Shown piece after piece: positions 52,303-62,206 of a DNA stretch of 64,000 bases. Both the position numbers and the translations under genes were made by a program. The first letter of the stretch is position 1; each line of letters opens with the position of its first letter. This DNA is from Veillonella parvula (GTDB taxonomy: Bacteria; Bacillota; Negativicutes; Veillonellales; Veillonellaceae): assembly GCF_902810435.1 (NCBI RefSeq), contig NZ_LR778174.1:2082483-2146482 (forward strand). Direction: 5' to 3'. Below the pieces are notes generated by a model. It had not been told where the DNA came from. It saw only the letters and a list, made by a program, of their open reading frames with translations, and did no database searches.

Positions 52303-54738
52303 ATGTATATATTTGACGGTGCTATGGGCACAATGCTGCAAGCAGCAGGCTTAGAAGAGGGCTATTGTCCGGAGCTATTTAACGTAGAAAGACCAGAAGT
52401 AGTAAAGAATATTCACGCTCAATACTTACAACATGGCAGTGATGTAATCACAACAAATACGTTCGGCGCTTGTGGGCTTAAACTAGAAGATTATGACTTA
52501 CAAGATCGTGTAAGAGAAATAAATATTGCTGCTGTAAAAGTAGCCAAAGAAGCGATTGCAGAAGTTAAACCATCTGCTCGCGTAGCAGGCTCTATGGGTC
52601 CTACAGGTCGTTTCTTACAACCATTAGGCAATATGAGTTTTGATGATATTTACGACACATACCGCGAGCAAGCCGAGGCTTTAATTGAAGGTGGTGTTGA
52701 TTTCATCATCATTGAAACTATTATTGACGTACAGGAAATGCGTGCCGCTTTATTAGCCTCTTTAGATGCTCGTGAAGCAGCGGGAAAAACAAAAGATGAT
52801 GTACAAATTATCTGTCAATTTTCTTTTAGTGAAGACGGTCGTACTATTACAGGTACACCACCAGCAGTAGCAACTACTATCGTAGAAGCTATGGGTGCAG
52901 ATATCATCGGTATCAACTGTTCTCTTGGACCTGAACAAATCACACCGCTAATTGAAGAGATTGCAAGCGTTACAAACTTACCAATCAGCTGTCAGCCAAA
53001 TGCCGGTATGCCTCAACTAATTAATAAACAAACTGTATTCCCACTTTCAGCTGAAGAGATGGGACCTTTGATGCTTCCAATTGTTGATGCTGGCGCAAGC
53101 TATGTTGGCGGCTGCTGTGGTACAACACCAGCTCATATTCAATCTATTTCTGATGCTGTGAAAGCTCATACATCAAAAGAACGCGCCCACATTGCACCTA
53201 AAACAATTATTACAAGCCGTACTAAACTTTTAGAGTTAGGCCATCATACAAAACCACTTATCATTGGCGAACGTATTAATCCAACTGGCCGTAAAGTCCT
53301 TGCTCAAGAATTACGCGATGGTTCTTTCATCCGTGTTAAACGTGATGCGTTGGATCAAGTAGAAGCTGGCGCAGATATCCTCGATGTAAACATGGGCGTA
53401 GCTGGCATGGATCAATCTCCTTTAATGGAACGCGCTATTTTCGAATTATCGATGCTCGTAGAAACACCTTTATCCATTGATACATTAGACCCAGCAGCTA
53501 TGGAAGTAGCTCTTAAAAACTATCCAGGTCGTGCCCTCATCAACTCCGTAAATGGGGAGGAGGAGTCTATTACGCACGTAATGCCTTTGGCTAAACGGTA
53601 TGGTGCAGCATTGCTTTGTTTGCCAATCTGTAGTGGTGACCTTCCTGAAAAAGCAGAGGACCGCGTTGCTTTAGCTGAAAGCATCGTAAATCGCGCGTAT
53701 GGTTATGGTCTTCAACCACATGACTTATTACTCGATCCATTGGTATTAACACTTGCCAGCGGTGAAGATAGTGCACGCCAAACATTGCGTACACTACAAT
53801 TATATAAAGAAAAATTTGGCTTCCCAACAGTAATGGGCTTGTCTAATATCTCCTTTGGCATGCCTCAACGTCCATACTTGAACGGCCAGTTTTTAACAAT
53901 GGCCCTTGCATGTGGCTTAACAACACCGATTATGAACCCTCTAAATTATCCAGCCAAAAAAGCATTTGTATCTAGTACAACACTTTTAGGCTGGGACCCA
54001 GGTTCTGCTGAATTTATTAAAGAATACGGATACGAAGACGAAACAAGTGCACCAGGCAACGCTGCACCTAAAGGTCCAGAGAAAAAATCCTTCGATAGCA
54101 ATGATCCTTTAGCAAATATCCGCGCATGTGTAGAACAAGGTGAAAAAGAAGCTATCATTGATCTTGTAAAAAAAGCCTTAGCAGATGGTATCGATCCATT
54201 AGATCTTACGAAAAAAGGTTTATCTGAAGCGATGAACGTAGTAGGGGATAAGTTTGGCTCTGGTAAATTATTCTTACCACAAGTAATGCTTGCTGCTGAA
54301 ACAATGCAAGCTGCTTTCAACACCATTAAAGAAATTATTCCTGCTAGTGAAAGCCTAGATAAAGGCACGGTCGTTGTAGCTACCGTTAAAGGCGACATCC
54401 ACGATTTAGGTAAAAATATCGTAGCAGCCTTGCTCGAAAACAACGGTTACAAAATCGTCGATCTTGGTAAGGACGTTGACCCAGAAGTTATCGTACAAGC
54501 CATTAAAGATAACAAAGCCGCTCTAGTAGGTATTTGTTCCTTGATGACTACTACAATGCCACAAATAGACAATACCATCGCTGCTATCCGTGCAGCAGGC
54601 CTTAAAACTAAGGTCATGGTTGGCGGCGCCGTAGTATCTCAAGACTACGCAGACCAAGCGGGCGCAGATATCTACGCTAAGGACGGCATCGCTGCTGTTA
54701 ACCACGCTAACGACTTTTTTGAAACACTAGAAAAATAA
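52303..54738 (+). CDS. metH: Cobalamin-dependent methionine synthase, short form
   Basis: An 811-residue MetH with three modules: a homocysteine S-methyltransferase barrel with the zinc motif GGCCGTTP (about 267-274), a pterin-binding barrel (ERINPTGRKVL, about 323-333), and the B12 cap and Rossmann domains with the base-off histidine in GDIHDLGKNIV (about 695). The fourth, AdoMet-activation domain is absent and is supplied by the gene just upstream. It transfers the methyl group of methyltetrahydrofolate to homocysteine. metF follows after 21 bp. Confidence 0.95.
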   Translation: MYIFDGAMGTMLQAAGLEEGYCPELFNVERPEVVKNIHAQYLQHGSDVITTNTFGACGLKLEDYDLQDRVREINIAAVKVAKEAIAEVKPSARVAGSMGPTGRFLQPLGNMSFDDIYDTYREQAEALIEGGVDFIIIETIIDVQEMRAALLASLDAREAAGKTKDDVQIICQFSFSEDGRTITGTPPAVATTIVEAMGADIIGINCSLGPEQITPLIEEIASVTNLPISCQPNAGMPQLINKQTVFPLSAEEMGPLMLPIVDAGASYVGGCCGTTPAHIQSISDAVKAHTSKERAHIAPKTIITSRTKLLELGHHTKPLIIGERINPTGRKVLAQELRDGSFIRVKRDALDQVEAGADILDVNMGVAGMDQSPLMERAIFELSMLVETPLSIDTLDPAAMEVALKNYPGRALINSVNGEEESITHVMPLAKRYGAALLCLPICSGDLPEKAEDRVALAESIVNRAYGYGLQPHDLLLDPLVLTLASGEDSARQTLRTLQLYKEKFGFPTVMGLSNISFGMPQRPYLNGQFLTMALACGLTTPIMNPLNYPAKKAFVSSTTLLGWDPGSAEFIKEYGYEDETSAPGNAAPKGPEKKSFDSNDPLANIRACVEQGEKEAIIDLVKKALADGIDPLDLTKKGLSEAMNVVGDKFGSGKLFLPQVMLAAETMQAAFNTIKEIIPASESLDKGTVVVATVKGDIHDLGKNIVAALLENNGYKIVDLGKDVDPEVIVQAIKDNKAALVGICSLMTTTMPQIDNTIAAIRAAGLKTKVMVGGAVVSQDYADQAGADIYAKDGIAAVNHANDFFETLEK

Positions 54739-54759
54739 TTTATAGTAATGAGGTACATG

Positions 54760-55617
54760 ATGACATTAAGAGAAAAACATCAACAAGGGCAGTTCACCAT
54801 TACGGTTGAATTGGATCCTCCCAAAAGCAGTTCTGCGGAAAAGACCTTCGAACAAGCAGCCCGTTTGAAAGGGAAGGTGGATGCTATCAACATCGCTGAT
54901 AGCCCTATGTCCAAAATGCGCATGAGCCCAATTTCTCTTTCTTATTTGTTACAGCATAACAAAGAGATTGAAACCATTTTCCACCTTACATGCCGCGACC
55001 GCAATATTATCGGTTTGCAATCTGAATTACTCGGTGCAGCAGCGTTGGGTGTGCATAATATTTTAACCCTCACTGGTGACAAACCAGATAACGGGGACCA
55101 TCCATTTGCACAATCTGTATTTGAAGTCGACTGTATGGGACTACTCAATATCGCCAAGACATTAAATGCAGGCAAAGACCTTGCAGGTAATGACCTAGAC
55201 TCACCTACAAACTTCTACATCGGTGCAACTGGTAATCCTGGTGCTCCAGATTTAGAGATTGAACGCCAAAAATTGGCTGCTAAAATTCAAAATGGTGCTC
55301 ACTTTGTACAAACACAACCAATTTATGATTTAGAACAGGCAAAACGCTACATTGATAAAATGTCTGAATTCGATGTACCTATCATGCTCGGTTTGATTCC
55401 ACTTAAAAGCTTTAAAATGGCTACATACCTCCACGAAAAAGTGCCTGGAATCAACCTTACTCAAGAAATATTGGATCGCATGGAAAAAGGTGGTAAAGAG
55501 GCTGGTACAGAAATCGCTATCGAAACACTTGAACAAATCAAGAAAATTGCAGCAGGCGTACATATTATGCCTTTAAATGATATCGATACAACGTTACATA
55601 TTATTGACCACGTATAA
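54760..55617 (+). CDS. metF: Methylenetetrahydrofolate reductase
   Basis: A 285-residue MetF. The N-terminal FTITVELDPPKSS contains the Glu that acts in catalysis, and the barrel shows NILTLTGDKPDNGDHPFA and FYIGATGNPGAPDLEIERQKLAAKIQNGAHFVQTQPIYD. It makes 5-methyl-THF for the adjacent MetH. Three ATG codons are possible; 54760 has GAGGT 5 nt upstream and is preferred to 54748 and 54757. It ends the operon; a hairpin with T-run follows. Confidence 0.95.
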   Translation: MTLREKHQQGQFTITVELDPPKSSSAEKTFEQAARLKGKVDAINIADSPMSKMRMSPISLSYLLQHNKEIETIFHLTCRDRNIIGLQSELLGAAALGVHNILTLTGDKPDNGDHPFAQSVFEVDCMGLLNIAKTLNAGKDLAGNDLDSPTNFYIGATGNPGAPDLEIERQKLAAKIQNGAHFVQTQPIYDLEQAKRYIDKMSEFDVPIMLGLIPLKSFKMATYLHEKVPGINLTQEILDRMEKGGKEAGTEIAIETLEQIKKIAAGVHIMPLNDIDTTLHIIDHV

Positions 55618-55634
55618 GTCATTTTAATGTTTGC

Positions 55635-55702
55635 ATAGAATACCTTTCCCACGGACTCCAAAGCGAGCTAAGTCGTCCTTAGGGAAAGGTATTCTATTTT
55701 TC
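55635..55702 (+). terminator. metF terminator carrying the conserved core in its loop (copy D)
   Basis: Perfect 16-bp arms (55635-55650 and 55682-55697, ending CCTTTCCC/GGGAAAGG), followed by five T. The 31-nt loop carries the family core in reverse orientation (reverse complement GACGACTTAGCTCGCTTTGG). It works as a terminator of the methionine operon. Confidence 0.85.
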
Positions 55703-55792
55703 ATTTAAACTAATTTATCCTATATCAAAATAACTCCTCCTTAAAATGTCGTTGTAAACGATATCATTTAATAGGTAGTGGGGAGGGGGATA

Positions 55793-55813
55793 GAAAACGA
55801 GCTAAGTCATTCC
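55793..55813 (-). repeat. Partial core of the palindrome family (copy E)
   Basis: On the minus strand GGAATGACTTAGCTCGTTTTC keeps the ACTTAGCTCG half of the core but not the TATGGAG half. Flanking arms are weak, so this is probably a decayed copy 95 bp from copy D. Confidence 0.5.
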
Positions 55814-55828
55814 TAATGAAAAGGAAAA

Positions 55829-55861
55829 AGGATGCAAATATAAGATTTGCATCCTCTTTTT
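55829..55861. terminator. Intrinsic terminator between metF and rsmG
   Basis: AGGATGCAAAT (55829-55839) pairs with ATTTGCATCCT (55845-55855), followed on the plus strand by five T and flanked by A-rich sequence on the other side; it can serve the convergent genes metF and rsmG. Confidence 0.85.
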
Positions 55862-55923
55862 GTACTTGTTTTGTATTGTATTGCTAGTTTTATTAAGTTT
55901 CACACGGTATGTACTAGTAAAAA

Positions 55924-56676
55924 TCATACTAATGGTTTATCTTTGATTTCTTTTGGTTTCCGTGGGTATTGTTTTGGTGTTTTACCTGTTTTCTTGATGT
56001 ACAGAATGGCTCGTTTATCGTCTAAGGTTGGTAAAGTAACAGTCCTTATTTCTTCGATAGTAGCTTTTAGTATGCTAAGGGCTTTATTAGATTCTTTAAC
56101 TTCTTCTTCGTAGATAGCTCCTTTTAAAGCAACTACATATCCACCTTCTTTTACATATGGCACAGTCCATTCTAAAAGAATCGGCAAACGTGCCACGGCA
56201 CGGCTCGTAGCAATATCAAAGCTTTCACGGTAATCTTGATGACTCAAATCCTCCGCACGTCCGTGTAAGGTAGTACAGTTCGTCAGTTTTAGTTCATCTA
56301 TAACCGATTCCAAAAAGTTAAGCCGCTTTTTTAAAGAATCAAACAGGGTAACCTTGAGGTTACGATTATAGATAGCCAACGGGATACCAGGGAAACCTGC
56401 GCCCGTACCAACATCGATGATAGACATACCAGATTTGATGATTTCAGGATCATAACATGAGAGGGAGTCAATCATATGCTTAATCACGACCTCTTTCATG
56501 TCTGTGATACCCGTTAGATTAAGATATTTATTTGTTTCAATCATATGCACATAATACAAGTAAAAGTCTTTTGCTTGCTCTTCCGTACAGGGCAAACCAA
56601 AATGACTCATTTGCTCCATCATATATGAAACAAATTCAGACAGAGGTGCTATAGGCACATCGTATTTTTCTTTCAT
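55924..56676 (-). CDS. rsmG: 16S rRNA (guanine-N7) methyltransferase RsmG
   Basis: A 250-residue RsmG (GidB). The SAM-binding loop is VGTGAGFPGIPLAI (about 91-104), followed by VTLFDSLKKRLNFLE and the HGRAED motif, with TSRAVARLPILLEW as the active region. It methylates 16S rRNA, conferring streptomycin sensitivity in relatives. It keeps its position after mnmG. In Bacillus parAB follows soon after, but here the met operon is placed between. Confidence 0.95.
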   Translation of the reverse strand: MKEKYDVPIAPLSEFVSYMMEQMSHFGLPCTEEQAKDFYLYYVHMIETNKYLNLTGITDMKEVVIKHMIDSLSCYDPEIIKSGMSIIDVGTGAGFPGIPLAIYNRNLKVTLFDSLKKRLNFLESVIDELKLTNCTTLHGRAEDLSHQDYRESFDIATSRAVARLPILLEWTVPYVKEGGYVVALKGAIYEEEVKESNKALSILKATIEEIRTVTLPTLDDKRAILYIKKTGKTPKQYPRKPKEIKDKPLV

Positions 56677-56795
56677 AAGTACTCCTAATGAATTGTCTAA
56701 TATGTATACGACAATAAGATTTGTAGGAAATATCTTTTAAAAAGTTCATATAAAATGCATGTTATTACATGAATTCATATTATTACATGCTATTT

Positions 56796-58667
56796 TTATT
56801 TACTTCTGTTGTATTGCTCTAATTGGATCAATAGAACAGATACGTCTGCAGGGGAGACGCCAGAGATACGGCTTGCTTGGCCGATGGAGTGAGGACGAAT
56901 CTTGTTGAGCTTTTGTTGAGCCTCAAGAGAAATGCCCTTAATTTCTGTGTAGTCCCATTCTTTTGGAAGAATTTTTTCTTCTAGTTTGCGAACTTTATCG
57001 ACTTGGTCCATTTGCTTTTTAATGTACCCTTCGTAGGTAATGGAAATATCGACAGCCTCTTCTACATCAGGTGTATAGCGTTTCAAACCAAATGCATCAG
57101 CTACAATGGCGTAAGAGAGTTCATTACGTTTTACTAAATCATAAGCATGAATACCTGTTCTAATAGGTGCTGTACCTAAACCTTCAAGCAAAACTTGTGT
57201 TTCTTTAGACGGATTGACAGGTGTATTTCGTAACATATCCATTGCTTCTTCGATAGCAGCTTTCTTGGCTGTAAATTTGGCCCAACGATCGTCTTTTACA
57301 AGACCGATTTCACGGCCTTTTTCTGTAAGACGCAGGTCTGCATTATCTTGACGAAGCAATAGACGGTATTCACTGCGGCTTGTCATCATGCGGTACGGTT
57401 CATTTGTCCCTTTTGTTACAAGATCATCGATAAGAACACCGATGTACGCTTCGGAGCGAGCAAGGATGAACGGTTCCTTCCCTTGAATCCACAATGCTGC
57501 GTTGATACCAGCCATGAGGCCTTGAGCAGCCGCTTCTTCATAACCAGATGTACCGTTGGCTTGACCTGCAGAGTAGAGACCTTCAATATGTTTCACTTGA
57601 AGTGCTGGTGTCAATTGCGTTGGATTCAAGCAATCGTATTCGATAGCATAGGCAGGACGCATAATTTCAACATTCTCAAGACCTGGGATGGTACGCAAGA
57701 AAGCATATTGTACATCCATTGGAAGAGACGTACTCATACCTTGTACATACATTTCATTTGTACCCGTGCCTTCTGGTTCTACGAATAATTGATGGCGTTC
57801 TTTATCGGCAAAGCGCACTACTTTATCTTCGATGGAAGGACAGTAACGAGGGCCTACGCCTTCGATTTTGCCACTATACATAGGAGCCCGGTGAATATTG
57901 CTATGAATGATTTCGTGCGTTTCTTTATTAGTATAGGTCAACCAACATACATCTTCATTACGATTAATCCATTCATCCATGAAGGAAAATGCGTGATGAT
58001 GTGCATCGCCTTCTTGAACTACCATATTTTCGAGGTTTAAAGTACGTTTATCTACACGTGCTGGTGTACCCGTCTTAAAGCGCATCAATTCAATACCATT
58101 ATCGAGTAAGGATTGAGAGAAATGTTCCGCTACGCGTTGACCATTTGGACCGCCCACATAATCGATATCACCGATGAGGATTTTACCTTTCAAATAGGTA
58201 CCTGTACAAAGAATAATAGCCTTAGCGCCATAAAATTCACCAAGCTCTGTAACGATACCTATTACCTTATCATCCTCAACCTTAAGTTCTGTCACCATGA
58301 TTTGCTTAACATTGAGATTATCTGTATTCTCCAATGTTTGTTTCATCAAATGTTGGTATTTAATCTTGTCGGATTGGCAACGCAAAGAATGAACGGCAGG
58401 TCCTTTGCCCATATTGAGCATACGCATTTGGATAGCCGTAGCATCCGCATTGATACCCATTTGACCGCCTAATGCGTCAACTTCGTAAACAAGATGGCTT
58501 TTACCAGGGCCACCCACGGCAGGGTTGCACGGCATAAGCGCAATATTATCTAAACTGATAGTCGCCATCAACGTGCGATGACCCATGCGGGCAGTAGCGA
58601 GAGCCGCCTCACAACCAGCATGACCGCCACCGATGACGATGACATCATAATTATCTACTGTGTACAT
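56796..58667 (-). CDS. mnmG: tRNA modification FAD-enzyme MnmG
   Basis: A 623-residue MnmG (GidA). The FAD loop [17 protein letters not shown] is at about 13-29, and the conserved [21 protein letters not shown] follows near 48-68. With MnmE it installs the 5-carboxymethylaminomethyl group (or its taurine-like variants) on wobble uridine of tRNAs. The length is normal. It lies 50 bp downstream of mnmE in the origin cluster. Confidence 0.97.
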   Translation of the reverse strand: MYTVDNYDVIVIGGGHAGCEAALATARMGHRTLMATISLDNIALMPCNPAVGGPGKSHLVYEVDALGGQMGINADATAIQMRMLNMGKGPAVHSLRCQSDKIKYQHLMKQTLENTDNLNVKQIMVTELKVEDDKVIGIVTELGEFYGAKAIILCTGTYLKGKILIGDIDYVGGPNGQRVAEHFSQSLLDNGIELMRFKTGTPARVDKRTLNLENMVVQEGDAHHHAFSFMDEWINRNEDVCWLTYTNKETHEIIHSNIHRAPMYSGKIEGVGPRYCPSIEDKVVRFADKERHQLFVEPEGTGTNEMYVQGMSTSLPMDVQYAFLRTIPGLENVEIMRPAYAIEYDCLNPTQLTPALQVKHIEGLYSAGQANGTSGYEEAAAQGLMAGINAALWIQGKEPFILARSEAYIGVLIDDLVTKGTNEPYRMMTSRSEYRLLLRQDNADLRLTEKGREIGLVKDDRWAKFTAKKAAIEEAMDMLRNTPVNPSKETQVLLEGLGTAPIRTGIHAYDLVKRNELSYAIVADAFGLKRYTPDVEEAVDISITYEGYIKKQMDQVDKVRKLEEKILPKEWDYTEIKGISLEAQQKLNKIRPHSIGQASRISGVSPADVSVLLIQLEQYNRSK

Positions 58668-58717
58668 ATCAATTAAATTCCTTATATTTGTTACTTATCT
58701 TATTGTGAAAGTTTAAA

Positions 58718-60103
58718 TCATTTACCAAGGCAAAAACGACTGAATAGTTCGTCGATCATGGATTCTCGGATGGTATCGCCTGTGATGTCGCCTAGTAGTT
58801 CCCAAGCGCTGCGCAAGTCGGTAGCTACAAAGTCTACAGGCATGCCCATGTCGATGGAGGAGAGGGCTTGTTCGACTTGTGCCTTTGCTTGTTCCATAAG
58901 GCTAATGTGGCGCACGTTACTAATCATGGCGCTGTTGTCTTGTTTTACGCGACCACCGTAGACGAGTTCTTGCACCCATTTGGAAAGAACTACAGAGCCT
59001 TCGCCTTCTTTAGCACTGATGCGTTCGATAGCCGTAAAGGTTCCGTGTTCTTTAATAGTTTCGTCTGTAACGACTTGTGCCACATCGGACTTATTGAGGA
59101 GTACGATGGTATTTAAACCGCTCACAGAGGTCAAAATTTCGATTTCTTCAGGGTTTAACGGAGTAGATCCGTCAATAACGCAAAGCACTATGTCTGCTTT
59201 ATTGATATAATCGCGAGCACGCTCCACACCAAGGGCTTCTACCGTATCTTGTGTGTCCCGAATACCTGCCGTATCGATGAGGCGTAAAGAAATGCCTTCT
59301 ACGGTCATATATTCTTCAATACTGTCCCGCGTCGTCCCCGGAATATCCGTTACGATAGCGCGGTTTTCGCGCAAAAGAGCGTTCATGAGGCTCGATTTAC
59401 CTGCATTTGGACGGCCTACAATAACCGTCGTAATACCGTCCCGAATGAGGCGACCTGTATTCGCTGTGGACAAGAGATCATCCATGGCTTTCAAAATAGG
59501 CTCTAACTGTTCACGAACCTCTTGGCTCGTTACATCCTCGATATCCTCCTCAGGATAGTCGATGGTTACCTCTAAATGAGCAATCATGGCGATGAGCTGT
59601 TCTCGCACATCTTTCACAAAGGATGAAACAGTCCCATCTAGCTGTGCCACAGCGAGGGAGAGGGAGTCCTCCGTTTTTGCTTCAATAATATCAATGATCG
59701 CCTCTGCTTGAGTGAGATCGATACGTCCGTTCATAAAGGCGCGCTTTGTAAATTCACCGGCTTCAGCCATGCGCACATCGTGATTGACGAGGAGTTTCAG
59801 AATTTGTCGAACCGGTACAATGCCACCGTGACACTGAATTTCTACCACATCTTCCGCCGTGTAGGAATAAGGCCCTTTCATTAATAGTACAAGAACCTCA
59901 TCGATGGTCTTGTTCGTCATCGGATCCACAATGGTCCCATATTGAATCGTTCTATTTTGGCGGTCCATCAAAGGAACGGTGCCAGTGCTCTTGAACAGGC
60001 TATTTACAATAGGAAAACTATCCTTGCCGCTGACTCGAATAATACCAACCCCACCGATGCCGGGCGGTGTCGCAATGGCCGCTATTGTATCATCTATATA
60101 CAT
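58718..60103 (-). CDS. mnmE: tRNA modification GTPase MnmE
   Basis: A 461-residue MnmE (TrmE). The N-terminal tetrahydrofolate-binding domain opens DTIAAIATPPGIGGVGIIRVSG. The G domain has the P-loop GRPNAGKSSL (about 229-238), DIPGTTRD and DTAGIRDT, and the NKSD motif near 344. The protein ends with the catalytic C-terminal FCLGK, the expected C-x-G-K. It works with MnmG on wobble uridines. Confidence 0.97.
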   Translation of the reverse strand: MYIDDTIAAIATPPGIGGVGIIRVSGKDSFPIVNSLFKSTGTVPLMDRQNRTIQYGTIVDPMTNKTIDEVLVLLMKGPYSYTAEDVVEIQCHGGIVPVRQILKLLVNHDVRMAEAGEFTKRAFMNGRIDLTQAEAIIDIIEAKTEDSLSLAVAQLDGTVSSFVKDVREQLIAMIAHLEVTIDYPEEDIEDVTSQEVREQLEPILKAMDDLLSTANTGRLIRDGITTVIVGRPNAGKSSLMNALLRENRAIVTDIPGTTRDSIEEYMTVEGISLRLIDTAGIRDTQDTVEALGVERARDYINKADIVLCVIDGSTPLNPEEIEILTSVSGLNTIVLLNKSDVAQVVTDETIKEHGTFTAIERISAKEGEGSVVLSKWVQELVYGGRVKQDNSAMISNVRHISLMEQAKAQVEQALSSIDMGMPVDFVATDLRSAWELLGDITGDTIRESMIDELFSRFCLGK

Positions 60104-60158
60104 ACATATCTCCGTATTTCGATTATCTAGTATTTGTTTTTGTATATGTTCTTCGCCT

Positions 60159-60216
60159 GTGAAAGTTAAACTAAACTAATCTTTGCATGCGAAGATTAAC
60201 TTAGGTTAGCTTTCAC
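60159..60216. repeat. Long imperfect inverted repeat upstream of mnmE
   Basis: About 29-bp arms meet at a central GCATGC, with several mismatches. Both outer ends are GTGAAAG/CTTTCAC. No T-run follows, so it is not a plain terminator. It lies 56 bp upstream of the mnmE start, between jag and mnmE. Confidence 0.55.
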
Positions 60217-60292
60217 CATAACCTAAAGAATAAAGGGAACAGCCCTCAAGCAACCGAGGATATCAGTTACTTGAAAGCTGCACCACTATATT

Positions 60293-61090
60293 TTATTTTT
60301 TGTACGAAATCACAACATGACGGAATGGTTCATCCCCTTCACTGTTGGTAACAACGTTTTTATCCCCTTGAAGGGCAGTGTGAATGATTTTACGTTCAAA
60401 AGCATTCATCGGTTCTAAGGAAACCTTTTGACGGTTGCGTTTCACCTTAGAAGCCAAGCGTTTCGCGAGATTTACCAATGTTTCTTCTCGGCGAGAACGA
60501 TAGTTTTCCACATCTACCACGATATGGCAGTGGCCAGATACATCCTTGTGAGCCACGAGATTTGTTAAGTATTGAATAGCATCCAATGTTTGACCATGTT
60601 TGCCGATCAAAATACCTAAATCTTCGCCGTGTACTTGGAATGTAATCTTGTCTTTGGTCATCATCTTTTCGATAACCACAGTGAGGCCCATTTGTGTAAA
60701 CATATCATCGAGGAATTGTTTACCTTTTTCAGCAATTTCTTGTTGATCTTCTTTTGAAAGTTCTTTTTTAGAAGATTTTTCCGTTATAGTACTTTCAGAA
60801 GTTTCAACTGCTGTATCTTGTACTTCTGTTTCGCTTGTTGCCACTGGTTCGGAAGCAATAGCTACAGATTGTTCTTCTGCGTTAGCTACTTCTTTTGCAG
60901 TAGCAGATTGAGCCAAAGCAGTGAAGAATAAGCGAACAACTGCTGGTTTACGACCAATGCCTAAAAATCCACTAGAAGGTTGTTCTAAGACTTTAGTTTC
61001 TACCAATTCTTGACCTTCAGCGGCTAATTGAGCTACACCTTTAGCAATGGCATCTTCAATGGTTTTAGCAGATACATCGATAAATTCCAT
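60293..61090 (-). CDS. jag: RNA-binding protein Jag/KhpB
   Basis: A 265-residue protein with the Jag-N motif (SAKTIEDAIAKGVAQLAAEGQ) at the N-terminus, a Glu/Ser/Thr/Ala-rich linker (about 68-118), a KH domain (about 135-195, ILIGKHGQTLDAIQYLTN) and a C-terminal R3H domain (RNRQKVSLEPMNAFERKIIHTALQ). Members bind RNA and take part in cell-envelope control. The gene lies 9 bp after yidC and is likely translated from the same message. Confidence 0.95.
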   Translation of the reverse strand: MEFIDVSAKTIEDAIAKGVAQLAAEGQELVETKVLEQPSSGFLGIGRKPAVVRLFFTALAQSATAKEVANAEEQSVAIASEPVATSETEVQDTAVETSESTITEKSSKKELSKEDQQEIAEKGKQFLDDMFTQMGLTVVIEKMMTKDKITFQVHGEDLGILIGKHGQTLDAIQYLTNLVAHKDVSGHCHIVVDVENYRSRREETLVNLAKRLASKVKRNRQKVSLEPMNAFERKIIHTALQGDKNVVTNSEGDEPFRHVVISYKK

Positions 61091-61099
61091 AATTGCCTC

Positions 61100-61765
61100 C
61101 TACTTAGCGTTCAAATTTTTATAAATGAAATGCTGTTGAATCAATTGGAATACGTTAGAAACTACCCAGTAGATAACGAGACCAGATGGGAAGCTCAAAG
61201 AAATGTAACCAATGAATAAAGGCATAAAAATTGTCATAATCTTTTGTTGTTGCGCAGCTGCACCAGTTGCACCATTACTAGTTTGACGAGACATAACCCA
61301 TGTGGATAATGCACTCAAAATAGGTAAGATGTACATTGGATCTGGATCGCCAAGGCTAGGCAACCATAAGAATTGTACAAAGTTTGGATCGTATGGGTAA
61401 TCTTTCAAAGCCCAGTAAATCGCGATCAAGAATGGCATTTGTACCAACAATGGCAAGCAACCAGCCAATGGGTTAACGCCCATTTCTTTGTACAATGCAC
61501 CCATTTCCGCTTGCAGTTTTGCAGGATCATTTTTGTATTTATCTTGCAATTCTTTCATGCGAGGCTGCAACTCTTGCATAGCCTTCATGGATTTGATTTG
61601 TTTAACAGTAAGTGGCGCCAAAATCGCTTTAATAACGATTGTTAAAAGGATAATAGCCACACCGTAGCTCGGATAGCCTACCATTTGAGTCAATTGGAAC
61701 GCATAGGTTACCAATGTACTCATCAAATTAACGATAGGTTGGAATACACTACTTAAAAATTCCAT
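61100..61765 (-). CDS. yidC: Membrane protein insertase YidC
   Basis: A 221-residue YidC/Oxa1 insertase of the short Gram-positive type, without the large periplasmic domain of E. coli YidC. It shows about five spans, the cytoplasmic hairpin MKAMQELQPRMKELQDKYKNDPAKLQAEMGALYKEMGVNP, and a Cys at GCLPLLVQMPFLIAIYWAL. The lipobox of SpoIIIJ-type members is absent. It inserts membrane proteins with or without Sec. Confidence 0.95.
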   Translation of the reverse strand: MEFLSSVFQPIVNLMSTLVTYAFQLTQMVGYPSYGVAIILLTIVIKAILAPLTVKQIKSMKAMQELQPRMKELQDKYKNDPAKLQAEMGALYKEMGVNPLAGCLPLLVQMPFLIAIYWALKDYPYDPNFVQFLWLPSLGDPDPMYILPILSALSTWVMSRQTSNGATGAAAQQQKIMTIFMPLFIGYISLSFPSGLVIYWVVSNVFQLIQQHFIYKNLNAK

Positions 61766-61935
61766 TGTTTCTCCTTTTTCTTACAGTCCGAAACCGTCCT
61801 TTGCGCATCTATATATCGTTATGGTATGGTCTAAATTTCATCCATACAGATGCTCAGGTATTTCCAAAATTGTGCTAGATGGTTATTGTAAAAGTTGCTT
61901 TCACAGACCACAAAACTAGCCTAATCTAAAATAGA

Positions 61936-62157
61936 TTATGGCACTGGATCGTAGCCACCCTTATGGAAAGGATGGCAACGAAGAATGCGTTTTAAACCCA
62001 TCCAGCTACCTTTCAAAGGACCATATTTTTCGATGGCCTGCAGAGTATATGTGGAACATGTCGGATAATAACGGCAACATCCAGGTTTTAAGGGAGATAT
62101 GGCGAGCTGATAAAACCTAATTAAAAGTCGTAAAAGCATGGTTATACAGCGTTTCAT
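61936..62157 (-). CDS. yidD: Membrane protein insertion efficiency factor YidD
   Basis: A 73-residue protein with the YidD pattern [18 protein letters not shown], three cysteines in [16 protein letters not shown], and the C-terminal [20 protein letters not shown]. Start 62157 is chosen because GGAGGT lies 4 nt upstream. It sits between rnpA and yidC as in most bacteria, about 170 bp ahead of yidC. Confidence 0.93.
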   Translation of the reverse strand: MKRCITMLLRLLIRFYQLAISPLKPGCCRYYPTCSTYTLQAIEKYGPLKGSWMGLKRILRCHPFHKGGYDPVP

Positions 62158-62180
62158 GGAAACCTCCATATACACAAAAA

Positions 62181-62206
62181 GGACCAAAGCCTCTAACTTG
62201 TGGTCC
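62181..62206 (-). terminator. Hairpin between rnpA and yidD
   Basis: GGACCA (62181-62186) pairs with TGGTCC (62201-62206); on the minus strand TTTTTGTG follows. The arm touches the rnpA stop codon. It may reduce read-through to yidD. Confidence 0.6.
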
